A DNA stretch of 64,000 nt from the NCBI RefSeq assembly GCF_028769735.1, contig NC_088173.1, positions 24,616,038-24,680,037 on the forward strand. The letters are read 5' to 3'. The notes below the pieces were generated by a model that was not told where the DNA came from, did not search any database, and was given only the letters and a program-made list of their open reading frames with translations. This DNA comes from Zonotrichia leucophrys gambelii (Eukaryota; Chordata; Aves; Passeriformes; Passerellidae). Below, in pieces: positions 26,035 to 38,620 of the stretch; position 1 is the stretch's first letter, and the number at the start of each line of letters is the position of its first letter. Position numbers and translations under genes: made by a program.

Positions 26035-26390
26035 TTCAGCACCTGAAGCATCCTATGGCAACGAGTTCCACCAATTAATTATGGTTGAGTGAAAAAAGAC
26101 TTCCTTCTCCATGCCTTAAAAAATATCTGCTTGATGATTTAATTTAGCATCCCTTGGTTCTTGCCTTACAGCGACTGCAGCCATTCCTCCTGCTGTTCAT
26201 CATATTGCAGACCTGTCACAGCCCTGAGTCCTCCCTTTTCTAGGCTAAATCTGACATTCAGTCTCTTTTCATACAGATAGCATTGTGCATCTCTGATCAT
26301 CCCTGTCATACATCTCTCTGCCTTCTCCCATTCAAGTACAGCCTGATTTTCAAGAGTGCCACACGCCCACAATCCCGAGGTTGCTCAATA
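26035..26390 (-). mobile_element. Old CR1/L3-like LINE fragment, sense on minus strand
   Basis: The plus strand carries, in order, GAGTTCCACCAATTAATTATGG, GTGAAAAAAGACTTCCTTCTCC, CCCTTGGTTCTTGCC, CATATTGCAGACCTGTCACAG, CTCCCTTTTCTAGGCTAAA, GTCTCTTTTCATACAGATAGC, CTGCCTTCTCCCATTCAAG. This order is characteristic of reversed ancient CR1/L3 elements of reptiles and birds ('gagttccacagattaattatg ... gtgaaaaagtacttcctt ... cttttccaagctgaa'). On the minus strand a RFSLEKGGLR remnant recalls the C-terminal coding end (FSLEKRRLRGD-like). Heavily diverged. Confidence 0.65.
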
Positions 26391-29300
26391 GGAACTAAAG
26401 GCACTGTGCCCTGCATCCTTTAAAAAAATCATATTTGCTGCTGTGGGTTGTGCTTCAAATCTGACTGCAGCCCTCTCAGCAGATGTCCTGGAGGCATTCA
26501 TCACTGACCCTGTGTTTGGTGGAAAGGTGGTAGCACCATGCCTGGCTTCCAGGGCTTCTGCAGAGATCAGCTCCAAAGTAGCAGCCACAGCCAGCTCTGA
26601 CATTTGCTTCTTGGTGCCTCTGTCACTAAGTCTGCAAACAAGAGGTGACTGCCACAACATTTGTATTTGTGATCACAGGGACAATAGAGGTAATATGTCC
26701 ATTGAGCAATTGTGTCACCTCAATGAAACGTTTATAGGCGCTTGCAATAGAAATATTGCAGATAGGATGAAGAAATTACCTCACACAGGATCAAATAAGC
26801 AAAGCTAACTGTAGCTGTGGACTTCTCCCACAAGATAAACAAGTGGCTAAGGCCTCGAGGGAAATAGCAGGAAGGGGAATCCCAGCAAGCTATTCTTGTG
26901 CCAGGTATTTTTTTGCAGGGCTTTAGTAGGAACTGTGTCTGGGACTCCGAGGATGGCCTTGCCCCTGCCTGCCTGCAGGAGCCCTTCCTGAGGACAATGC
27001 TGATGGATCCCCAGTTCCCCAGAGCCCCTCTCCCCAAGCCCTGCACGCCACAGACAGAGCAGGCTTGCACTTTGTGTCAGCAGTTGTTGGAAACTGGACA
27101 GGACACAAATATAGACACAGGTTTTGAAAGGAGAGGGGCAATGTTTGCAAGAGCCCGACACTTAAGATGACTTCCTCTTGCTCCTGAGATGCAGAGGTGA
27201 TTCCAGTGTTCCATCCCCTCCAAGACATCCATGAGGAAGAAAGACAAAATGTGGGGCAGAGAAAAAGCTATGATTCAAAGCACTCTGCACACTTCTTTGC
27301 ATCTCTTGGGATAACAACTCACCAACCACTTCTCCAGGCACTACAACTCCCAGGGGGCTGCAGCGGGCCAGCTCAGAGATTATCTTTGCCATCTCTTGGC
27401 ATTTTACTAGCTCAGTGTACAATCCGTTTTTCTTTAAGTACTCTGTTTTTCGTAAACAGCGTTGCTATTCCCTTCAAAACATAACTCTGTTTATCCAAAA
27501 CAAACAAGGGCTGGTATCACACCCTGCCAATGGCAACCGTGTTGCTGCTGGGTGGCACTTGACAGCGCTGAGCTACAGGTGACAACTCCTTTTTCCACTC
27601 ACTGAAACAGGCAAGGATATGCCCATAATAAACCACCACTTATCTGTTGAGGCAGAGATTTTTTCCCTCTGCTTGCCAGCATTGATTACAGTCCGAATCT
27701 TCCTTTCCTTTATCAAAAAGCATTTACAGACATTTTCACCATTCCTTCTCTGAAGTTATTCTGCAAAAGATGAGTGAAACAATTAAATCGTTGGCTTAAC
27801 AGGAGTGAGACAGCTCTTCTTTTAAACAGGGGATTTTGATTGCACCCTGTTACTTCATCTCTTTAGAATATTCACTAGACAGAGTAATTTTCCTGTCTCA
27901 GAACAGTGCTAAGCTGTCAGACTCCTTCTCTCTGAGCAAAAGGTAGTGCAGCATCTTCTCCCCACATGGCTGCTTTTTTTGGAGAATAGAAAAGAAAAAG
28001 AGAAAGAAAAACACCCCTACTTCCCCAGTGGTCACTTTGAGGCAAGAAGAAAACCGTGTCTGATCATGCAAAGCCCCAGCATCCAGGAATCCCTCCTAGT
28101 GGGACACCAGCCCCACCTGGGAGAATAGTATCAGGAGGTTCATTTAGCAACTAAAATAACTCACCCTGCAAACGTTCTTCCATTTAGTTTTAGACAGCAG
28201 TGGGGGCTGAAATTCAGCCTCAAACAGGATGGGGGCATGCAGAGGGTGAGGGATTGGGGCAGGGCAAAAAGAGATTACCCAGAGCCCTCCCTTGCAACCA
28301 GCACAGACACTGCCCATGTTGTTTGGTCAGTTGGGGAAACAATGCCCTCTTTCAGGGGCTGCAGGTGGCTCGGGGCATTGCAGAAAAGGGACATTATAGC
28401 TTTTTATGATAGCGTGGTTGAAAGGTTTGGAGCCTATATACAAAAAAGCCTTTGCTGAGGGTATTGCTGCTGCATCAAGTATCAATGAAAGCTGCATCTC
28501 TGCTGTTATGAATCCAATCACCACAGCAAATGAATGGGAAGCATTACAAGTAGCAAAATAGTATTTTAAGCTGCAGTGAACAGCACCCAATTCATCAGTG
28601 AATAGCAGGCTTGGGTCAGTGAAAGAATAGCTCTGATTGAAAGAAATATGGAAGAGCTTTGAGCAGTCTGTAGGAGCAGATGTGTGAAAGAAGTACAAAA
28701 CTACAGGCACTTCTGAGGTCTCATGTACAGCCAGCTCCAAGCCAGGCTGGGCTGCAGCTCCCCACGTGAACCAGTTTACAGGGCCTTTAGCATCACCACT
28801 CCCTTGTCTTTGGAAATAAGCTTCTCTAGAGAAGAAAAACAACCTGTATGGGCAACAGCTTTTATCCCTGCAGTTTACCTCCAAATGTCATGGTCAATCT
28901 TTCAGAAGCCAAACTGGCAAGAAAAACATGAAGGCATTATGAACATTTTCACAGTTAGGCAAAAGTAAGGGCATGTAGTAAAGCCAGAAGCAGAACTTGG
29001 ATGTCTTGATTTCCCATCCCTAATCCTGACCATGCTGCTCCACCAGCCCCTGCTCATTTCTAGGATGCTGCAGTGATGAGGGCTTCAAAACCCAAAAGCA
29101 AGCCCTGCTTTTTCCCCACCACTGCAGCAAGGTAGCCTGGCCTCAGGCTGTTATTGGTGGGTGCCAGGGACACCTTGTAGGCTTGCCAGCAGCCTCAGCC
29201 CAACTTTCCCCCTTGCCAGGGCTCAGTAGGCCCTGTGCAGTCTTTTCCTAGGTGAGTGGCATGAACCTGATGCTGGTGAGACCCTGCTGATGGCATCCTG

Positions 29301-30414
29301 CCCACACCTACTGCAAACTGAAGGGAGGCCTGAAAGGCCATGTTCTTGGCAGGGAGTTAACAGGGACTTGGGCTCCCAGCCCAATGGCTGCTAGTCCCTG
29401 ACCTGCTGTGATGCCGTGGGGCTGAACTAATGCCAGGACATGTCCCTCCAGTTTTGTACTGCTTTGGTGTGCACACTGGACTTTTACCCAGAGATTGCTC
29501 TGGCTGACCTCTCTGTGGCAGATGCTGTCTTCAAAGAGCAGTGACACAGGCAGAGCAAGACAGCTGATAAGGTTTGATGGCTCTTTATTTAGGGGAAATC
29601 CTCCTAATGATTGCCCAGGGCAAGTAAGGCTCAGAGGCTTGAATTCCCAGAGGAGGCATTGATGCACCAGATCAAAGCCTGCTTCCCAGCTGTCACCACA
29701 GAGGCATCACCTCCAGCCATAACAGGAGGTTATAAAAACAAGGTCTCTCCCTGACACATCCCAGGCTGCTCAAAGAAACCACCTCCAAAGAGAGGAAGGT
29801 GAGAGAGACCCATCTGCAAGTGCTCTGTGGACTTTGAGAGCAAGGGGCAGGCTCTCAGAAATGCTGTGATGGGGGTCCAGTCCCAGGGAAGCACCAGGGC
29901 CATGCAGGAGCTGGGGCAGGGCGCTGTGTGTTGCTGGGCTCTGCCTGTTTCTTGCCTTACCTCCTGTAGGCAGGGATGCATCTGTTTGCTTTCATTGGTG
30001 CACTCTCACATAAGGGAACTTAAATCCAGAGCACTGGGAGGATTTTTTCGAGTTTTTAGAAGTTCCGGGAGATAGTTTTTAAACCCGTGGGGGCATGGAT
30101 GATTCCTCTCAGGTGGAGGCTTTCCAAAAAGCCTTGTCACTGCTGATACCTCATCAGGAGCCTGACTCCAAGTGGGCACAGGCTACATCAGCCCACTTGT
30201 TGTAACAGACTTCAGGGCACTGCGTGTTTTCAGGATGGTGGCTTCCTCTTGGGGATGGGCTGCCGGTGCTGCTGGCACAAATCATGCCAGCCTGGTGTCA
30301 GGAACAGCTGGCAGCCCTGTGGAAAAGTTGCCTAGTGCAGAAAAGGCCAAAGAGTTGTGTTAGTTGACATTGCTTTAACAATTTATATCACATTTTATAG
30401 CTGTTGAAGTTACA
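26391..30414. other. Intergenic, no gene seen
   Basis: GC-richer in 26.9-27.2 and 28.2-30.3 kb. Long open frames occur (26443-26808 plus; 26385-26660 minus; 28327-28884 minus, 185 codons) but none shows a domain, a homologue I recognise, or flanking exon structure. The 28.3-28.9 kb frame is low in complexity and likely chance. Confidence 0.45.
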
Positions 30415-30540
30415 GCTCCTTCAAGGTACTTCAACATGAAAGACAGCAAGGTCCCTGCCTGGGAGACCTTACAGTCTAGTACAGACAGGTAAACATAACA
30501 AGTAGAAACATTAAACTTTAGGTAGGGAGTGGGGACAGGT
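30415..30540 (-). mobile_element. Ancient SINE fragment, central part (same family as 15650-15770)
   Basis: The block GAAAGACAGCAAGGTCCCTGCCTGGGAGACCTTACAGTCTAGTACAGAC matches, with substitutions, the amniote repeat motif 'aaagacagtccctgccccaaagagcttacagtctaa', followed by the expected GGGAGTGGGGACAG-like stretch. By comparison with complete copies I remember, this is antisense on the plus strand. Moderate divergence. Confidence 0.5.
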
Positions 30541-33500
30541 TGAGGGAGTATGTACAGAAATTATCTTTGGCACATCAAAGAGCTGGAAGAAGTCCATCAG
30601 AGGAACCTTTAGGCTATTTATGTATTTCAGGTAGCAAGATAAAATCATGAATAATTAGTTCCTGCAACCTCTTTGCAGAACCAGGACTGAAGCAAGGCTT
30701 ACAGAGACACTTCCCTGCAAATCTATGGCTCATGGAAGGGGAACACTGAATCCTCTCCAGATTTGTTTTACATTGCTCTCTTTTAACCAGTAACAAGAAA
30801 AGAAGTAACAGGCAGCACAAGCACACCAGCATCCTTCCAGGTGTTAGTCTGTCTCTGGCTATATGATCACAGTGGTTATTAGCCCAGCAACATTCTTAGC
30901 ATCTTTCTTTTTTCCTTTCTTGTCACCACAAGCTGCATTTTCTGTACTTCCAAGCTACCTACCTCCCCAGAACACCCTATTTCAATGCCAAAGTTCCCAC
31001 TCTTTAATCCTGCCCTCCCTCACCATACCCAACCCAAGTTGTCTTCACTGAATCATTGCTGAAAGAAGGAAGTTACACATCAAAGAGTGGAACAACAGAC
31101 ACAGCTTCAGCAGAGCTCACTCTGTCACCTCAGCTCCTGACAGTCAACACAGGGGCTGTGCCACCAGTGCCTCCCTGCTCAGCTTCCCTGGACAGGGCAA
31201 AGGACTCAGATCCTTCCCTTACAGGCTTTCAAAATTCAAAAATATTGCGGAAACCAGGCTTTTCTGTCTGGAACACAAAGGCAAATAACCCACTCATGCT
31301 ACACTGTTGGGCAGTGGGAGACTCAGGTCTCCAAGCACCAGAGACAGCTTGGGCACAGACCAGGAGCTGTTTCTAGATTTATTCTCACTTGTGTGGGCTC
31401 CCTTGAGCAGACACAGAACATGAACTCTTTCCATTTCAATGCAAAAACCCAAAACCCTACAAACACATGTAGCAGCACTGTAGCTGTTCCACTGCCAAAC
31501 AGATATAGCCAAGACATTTGATCAAATCTGTGGGTCCAGAGCTGGAGACCCTTGTCACCAGGCTGATGCAGGTCTGCCAGCCAAAACCCCATAGCCTTGG
31601 TGTGAAGTGCAGCAACAGAAAAAAAGCAGCTCCTGCCCACCCTGCAGCTCCCAACTCCTGGGCTGTCTCTCTCTCCCTGCCAGCCCCAGCACTAGAGCAA
31701 AGAGCTGAGCGAAAAAAGTGTTCACTATATTTTTTAGAAGTGTTTTTTTAAAAAGTGTTTAAAAAAGTGTTAATGAACTGAAAAACAATCTAGTGAAAAG
31801 CACTGTTTCTCAGACAGATAAATCCAGTTCATCTCATAGCAACTCCTGTGAGCAACTTATTGGGTTCCATTCTTAATCAGCCCCTGGGCAGCTAAGTTAT
31901 GACTCTTCTATTTGGTGAAAATAGAAGAGTCCTAACTTTTCAAATTTTCAATTTGCAAAAAATTGCAAGTGCTTGCCACTGTTTGGGGTTTTTTCTCTTC
32001 TTGTTGGTTTTCTCTTGCCCTCTTTATTGGTAGCCATCTCAGTTGTGGTCGCCATGAGGAGCTTGGTGGCATTATGGTGGTTTTGGCTGGAGAAGGCTCT
32101 TCCCAGATAAATCTGCTTCCCCACAGCCTGACCTCAGGGCACACAGCAGGCAGAGCCATGCAGCCCAACAGAATCCAGCCACGACAGGGCTGGGCTGGTG
32201 AAGGGCCAGACAGGGCATTTGCCTTTGCATGGCTGGGGGCACACAGCGCTATTGGGAAGCTGCCTCTGCCTTTAGCTGCCTGATAAGCTCTGAGATAACT
32301 GTCAAATTTCTTTTCCCCTCCTTTCTCCACTTGTGCTCCCTCCAGTCAGGTCTGCCAGAGGCCTGCTCTCCTGAACCAGCTAGGCAGCACCTCCCTGTCC
32401 CTGCAGCTGTCCCGACACCTCTCCCCACCATGGTACCACCCCTGGTTACACAAGCCAGGACGCCTCTCCCCCACCATTCCTTCCCCTCACCTACAGCAAA
32501 CACCCCCTGTTTCCCTTCTGTTTTGACAACTTATCAGCTGCTGTGGCAAAGCAGAGGCAGATCTTCAACACCTCCTCCCCAGGCATGTGGATAACAGCGA
32601 CAGCAGCAGGGATAGGGCACAGCCTCCTCAGCCCCTGGAGCAGCTGCTGCTGTCTACAGACGGCATACAGATTGCCAGACACAAAGTACTCCACAGTATA
32701 TCTCACAAGGAGTTACAAAAGGCTTTTAAGTTACCAAATGTTCTCTTTCCCACTTATTTGGCAGTGGACACTATAAATCTATGGTATACTCTAGACTGCA
32801 GCTCTCTGAAGATGGGGTCATCTGCTTGCCCTGCTGGGCACAGAGCCCAGTGGTTTATGCACAGCCATCCCCATCCCTTCCAGGCTCCTCTGATAATTAA
32901 AAAAAAGAATTAAAAAGCAACATATAAGTGAGAGGAATCACCAGCCTCTTAAAGGCAAAGTAAACAATCAGAGAGAGAAAAAAGTTTGTAAGCGGGTTGG
33001 CCAAGAGAAAGGATGTTTGTTGCACAAATAAAGTGAGTGGGAGCAAGACTTTCCAGCCTGACTGGTGAAAAGATCTGTAAATCAAGACTGCAGCTCCTAG
33101 CCATGTGTATGAATCAATTAAAGCACTCAATGAATCATTTCTTTTTGACATAGGCAATCAGAAACAATGGTTTGATGTTCAATTGATTTCTCATTTGTCT
33201 CGCTCCCCTGAGTAATGATGAACGACTCACCACTTACATGGTGCATGCCTCAACCCGACTGCTCCTGGAGCAGCTTCTTCTTCAAGGAATCACACTGGGC
33301 ACCTGCTCCTACCTGCTGACATTTCACACCTCTTGGTCACTACCTGTTGATGCCTTTGGCTCCTCTTGTCTCTCTCACCTCATCCGCTATGCTCTTCCCA
33401 CCATGCTCCTCCTTCTTTCTCTCTTTAAAAAAACATTAAATAGCAAAGTTTTGTTTCCAACATGTGGCAGTACAGCCAGATTCTTCACTAGGAAGCATCA

Positions 33501-36500
33501 GGATTCTACTCCTCAAAAACTGCCAGAAAAGCTGCATAGGTCTGTGATGTAAAACAGTCTAAAGAAAGGAGGGAGTCTTGAGTGTATTTTCTATAACATA
33601 CCATATCCACACACATTTCCTCCATCCAAAGTGCCTTTAGATAAAGTAGTTTGTGTAGACCTCTGCCTCGTACTCTGGACACCTCATGGTGCATTTCACT
33701 AGTTAGACCCAGGCGCATCCCAAAAGAAAACCCTCAGTTCCCAATCTGGGCTATGCTGCAATCTCAAGCAATTAAGACATCATCTGGCAGCGAGGAGTCC
33801 TGCAGTGACACAGCTAACTGCAGGGTGTGCCATTCACACAGCTCCAGCTGGCCATCCTGAAACAAGACAGCTTGGCTGGGGCTGCTGACTGTTCCTAGCG
33901 GATACAAGGCACCTCTGGGACCCAGCCAAGAGGAACACAAGCATAATCCTATTATGATGAATAAACTGATAAAAGACAGGGGAAAAAAGAAATATTTGGG
34001 GCACACTGAGCTTTCCCATCCATGAAAACAAGGTGCCTGCATCCAGCTTGCAGAGCTGAGCACAAGGATTGATTTGGGGGCACTGGCAAAAAGTTTCCTG
34101 GAGGTCCAAGGCCCCCACTGTGCTCAGCCATGTGCTCCTCAGTGGGGAGGCTGGAAGGCAGAGGTGGGAGCTACACTGCCTCCTACACCTGGCAGGACTG
34201 TGGCCTTGTCTTGGTCACTGTGGAATATCAGGGCACTGTGCTTCACCTCTGTCTGCCTACACTCACCATGGAGCATCCCCTCCCCACGGGATTTGCTCCC
34301 TGGCATGAGGCTCTGGGGCTCATTTTCCCCTCCAGCAATCCAGGCAATCGACCAAGAGATCTTGCTTCTTGGTCTTTCCCCAGCCCTGTGTAGCTCTTCA
34401 AAAATCATTTTTGGCCATATTTGTGCACAGAGCAGGCCTGAGAGAGCTGCGGGATCATAAACAATTTGTTTCCTCTGTGCTCAGAACATTTCCAAACACT
34501 TTGGCTTTTCAGCCACTTCAGTGGAGAGCATCTCAAACCATCCCCCCTTCCATTTATAGCCACAGTTCAAAAATTTTATGTCCTTTGCCCACCTTCTCAC
34601 CTCTAAAGCTTTCAGAGAGCAGGAACCACTTCGGGGAACCAGCTGCCAGTGTCACCCTTCCAGTCCCCATAGGAGTGAGTTGTGGAAAGCAGCAACAACC
34701 CCACACGCCTTCTCATGCACACACACTCTGACATTTTGAAGAAAAATATCAGCATTTTCAAGATTACCCAAGATGCTGCAGGGAAAGCTGTTGAGACACC
34801 TCTTCCAAAGTGTGAGCCTCGTGTCATTTGCTGCACTTGGGCAGCACCACGCACACTGCGGTTATGACTCAAAAGAGCAAGAACAGCAGCTAAGGAAATT
34901 CCTTTCAAAAGGCTCCACATGCACCTCCATGGAGCAGGCACGTTCAGAGCTCACCAAGCCTGAATTTGATGTTAGCTGCCTGATGTCATCACATTTGCAG
35001 CTCACTTCCTTAAAACCCTGCAAGCCAGAACAGAGAGCTGGTATTCACAGGTGCCGTGCAAATCACGCCCTTGGTGCTCCAGCTCTGGCTTGGGCCATGC
35101 TCTGTTGCACCCTTCCCCAGCAAAGTAGCTCTCCTGGGAAAGGTAAAGCCCCTTTTACCTGACAGCTTTCATCTTGCCTACAAAATCATTAGAGAGCTTC
35201 CCAGGTCACGCAGTGCATCCCCCAGGCTTCTTTGTTCTTGTGTAGCAGCTCATCCCTTTCACCAGCTAAGCAATCAGGCTGCTCTGAGGTCAACAAATGT
35301 TGATACCAGAAGCTGATCAGAAGAGGAAAACACAGCAGGCCAATTTTCACAAGTATTTCAGCTGTGGTGCTTGATACCATTGGACCCACCTGCTGCTGAG
35401 AACCACCACATTTATCCTTAGCTGAGATTTTCACAAGGCTTTTCTGTGACACTTCAGCATCAGGCCTGGTGAAGGGAAAATTATCGGAAGTGAGCTGAGT
35501 GGTGCTGTTTGATGGTCTACACTGAGGGAGTCCCTTCTGGGATCATTTTCTTCAGTGCTATCAGTGCTTACCCCAACGATTTCATTATCTAACCCATGCT
35601 GTTACCTGTGGTTAGCCACCAACATACACCTAACAGAGTCAAGGAATGGAAAGCAGCTGCCAAAATATTACTTTGGGGATTGTCAGCACTATCCAATTAG
35701 CACCAACACGTGGGCATGCCTTGCCCAGGAAGAGGGATGAGGGCCAACACTCACAGTTCAAGGAGCAAATATGTGCAGGAGTTGAGCCCTGCTGACTGCT
35801 CCTTGCTGCAGCCCACTGGCAGCCCACGCATGCTTTGGAGCCAGCAGATGTGGCACCTTGAAACCCCAGGGATCTCTGGGAATAAATTTCCTTTACTTTC
35901 TCCTGAAATCTGAACTCCAGCTGACAGGAATAGAGGCAAGAAGCAGCTTTGAGCTGCCTCATTGTCATAGATGCAAATTCCATCTTCATCAAATCCACCC
36001 CCCAGCCTTTCTTAAAGAGTTGATTTTAAATTTTTGTAAAATTATCAGCCTTTTTACAATTTCAAGATGATTTTAAAAAGCTTACCAATTTTCTGCATTG
36101 GTTTTGATTTTAGAAGTCCATGCATTTAAAATAGCTAGCACTTTTCATAGCATTTAAAGATTTGCAAATCCCCTCCCTTTGCAAGGAGGAGCAAAGGGTT
36201 ATTATCTTTTATATTTGAAATCAGAAAAGACCACGTGATTCCTTCTCAGAAATCAGCAATTTCTAAGAAATAACAATAAATCCAATTGGAATGGAAAGCT
36301 GCCACAAATTAATTTTTTAGAAGAGGCAAAAGCACTTTATTTCAGCTAGAGAAAAGCTTAACTAAATCCTTCAGCTGGGTTTGGCAAGTGAGTTTGAACC
36401 AGTATCACAGTAACTCAGCTCCATGGGCTGGACACAGTGTGCAAAGATTACATCATCAGACTTCACGTTGTGATCACTTGGAATAGGCAATACCACTTGG

Positions 36501-38289
36501 AGAATCAAAAAAGGAGACAAAACCAGTCAATACAAAGAGAATTGCTTAAAGCCAAGTCCTTTGTGGACCCTGTGCCATATCATTCCTTCCTGCCTTACAA
36601 GTTTCATTATGAAAGTCACCTCAAATGAATTCTTTGTATATTGCAGTACCTTCCTTCCTTCCTTCCCTGTGAGAAGGATCTTTGCCCTGTTTGGTCCTGT
36701 AACGCTGAATCACATGCCCGATTAGGTCACCTGAATGCTCTTTGCTGGGATGCCATGTTCCTGGCTCCGGGAGCAGAGTTCCACGTGACTTTATCCTTAT
36801 TCCGCTCAGCAGGCGATGAGATCATCCTTCTGGTGGCCCAGGAATTGCTGCAAGTCCTCTCAGGCTGCCGTGATTCATGGGGAGGCTGCTGGAGGTGGCT
36901 TTGGTGGAGCATGGCCCCCGTGAGTCACGGCAGGGCTGGATAAACACCCGCGCTGGCAGGGTGCTGGTGCAGCAGGGCTGGTCCCTCCATCCCTCCTCCC
37001 CATCCAGCTCCAGAGGGTGCAGCTCCTGTGGTTGCCATAGCACGGGACTCTGCAATAACACCAATAAAGGAGAGCGACCCGAGAGGAGGCCACCTGTTTT
37101 ATAGACACCTCGGGGCACTGCAGCAAATGTGTTGTGCTCAACTGAGAGACGTTTCATTTCCACAGCACGGGGAACAGGAGCGATCAGGGTGCAGCACAGC
37201 TCAGGTCTGCTCAAAAAAAAGTAAAAAGACTGGGGAGAAAAGGAAAAGAAAGGGGGAAAAGAGTCCTCTCTTCTTAAATGCACCCTTAAAATAAAGAAAA
37301 TAGTCAACAGTCAAAAAATGGTGAGCTGAGAAGCAAGCGGCATAGCTGCCATTTAATCTGTAGGATAGCTCAGGGTTTCTCATCAGCTTTAGCGGAAGGG
37401 AAGGAGGGAAAGAAACCCAGGAGAAGAGGGGACAAAGTCAGAGTTCCCTTTTTAAAGGATGTCAATAAATGAGTCATTAGACGTTATCACTGTCACCTTA
37501 ATTACGGAATGCTCAACACAGTCCCAAGGGGAAGGGAGAGAGATTTACTGAGAAATACATATTCCTCACTTAGGGACAGGAGGATCAGGCCAAAGAGCTG
37601 CAGGCCAGCTGCAGAAAACAACAGAGGGGAAAGTCATAGGGTTTAGCAGCGTCCACATTGTCCCCATCAGGGAGAAAGGAACAGCAAGTACAGCAAGGAT
37701 AGCCAAAGACAGCCCTGGTGATTTCCAGAAGTGTGAGGACTCTAACTGGCCACATAGTGGATGCCTGGTTAAATAACCTTTTAAACACAGCTATCATGTA
37801 TTTCTGAAACAAGTCCCTTTTGTTAGGCACATTTGTAGTGTAACAGAGACTGAGCTTGGGTTACCTAAAGTGGTTTTGGGAAACCACTTCAGGAAATACA
37901 GATCCAACCTCCCAGAGCTTCCACTTAACTTTGCTGTCAAACTTAACTCTGCTAAACAGGTTCCTGAATTGCTCCTGTGGGTGTCCCTGAGGCAGGCAGT
38001 ACCCGGCCAGCCAGAGCCGCTATCCCATGGCAGCCTCTGACTCCACGGAGCTCAGGGGGACCAGCCCAAGGCCAAGAGCCAGCAACAATGCCCCCAGTGC
38101 CAAAAGCCACCACAGCCTGCTGAGAACAAGCTTCCCCCACCCCAGCTCGGCAGCAGAAGCACACGGGGACTCCATCTCCCAAGTGTTTCCACACCCACAC
38201 TGTCCCTGGAGCACGGGCTGGCCCCAGAGCCGCTGTGGACCCTCAGTGGGGAAAATCACAACTCCATTCCTGCAAAGGCTTAATCAAGC
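30541..38289. other. Intergenic, no gene seen
   Basis: Contains many short open frames on both strands but none with a recognisable domain or splice-consistent neighbours. GC is higher at 32.0-32.7, 34.1-35.1 and 36.7-37.2 kb. Notable small items are a (CCTT)4 run at about 36649-36667, a CTGCCGTGA/TCACGGCAG inverted repeat at 36865-36933, and an AT-rich repeat-free segment at 37440-37520 that could be conserved. Confidence 0.5.
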
Positions 38290-38620
38290 AGAAATATGAT
38301 AATAAGAGCTTGCCAGTTTGGCACACAACATTGTAACAGATCCAGTTACCAGCAATTAGACACTCCACCCCGATTAATTTGTGCTAGAAATCCTATGACA
38401 GTTTCAAACAGAGAGCGTGATTATGTGTTCAAACTGTTTACCAAAGGTTGGGGTGATTTCTCTGTCATTTAAAATGTTGTATATTAAGGCTGGACATTTT
38501 ATTCAGAGATATTTACTGTACTTTCAATGAGACTTATTCAGAGAAGTACTTTCATTAAACAAGAGTTTAAACTCGATCGTACAATGGACCTCTGTGATTA
38601 GTCATGGACCCCACTGCCAA
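38290..38620. promoter_or_regulatory. Candidate conserved non-coding element (function unknown)
   Basis: A stretch without repeats or open frame, AT-rich but retaining a CGATCG, with clustered homeodomain-type cores (GCAATTAGA near 38352, ATTAATTT at 38373-38380) and other ATTA/TTTATT words. This texture is typical of vertebrate developmental enhancers, but nothing in one sequence proves conservation. The call is inference. Confidence 0.2.

Noticed and set aside
28327..28884. 185-codon open frame on the minus strand
   Set aside because: No domain, no credible promoter or exon context; composition resembles translated non-coding DNA.
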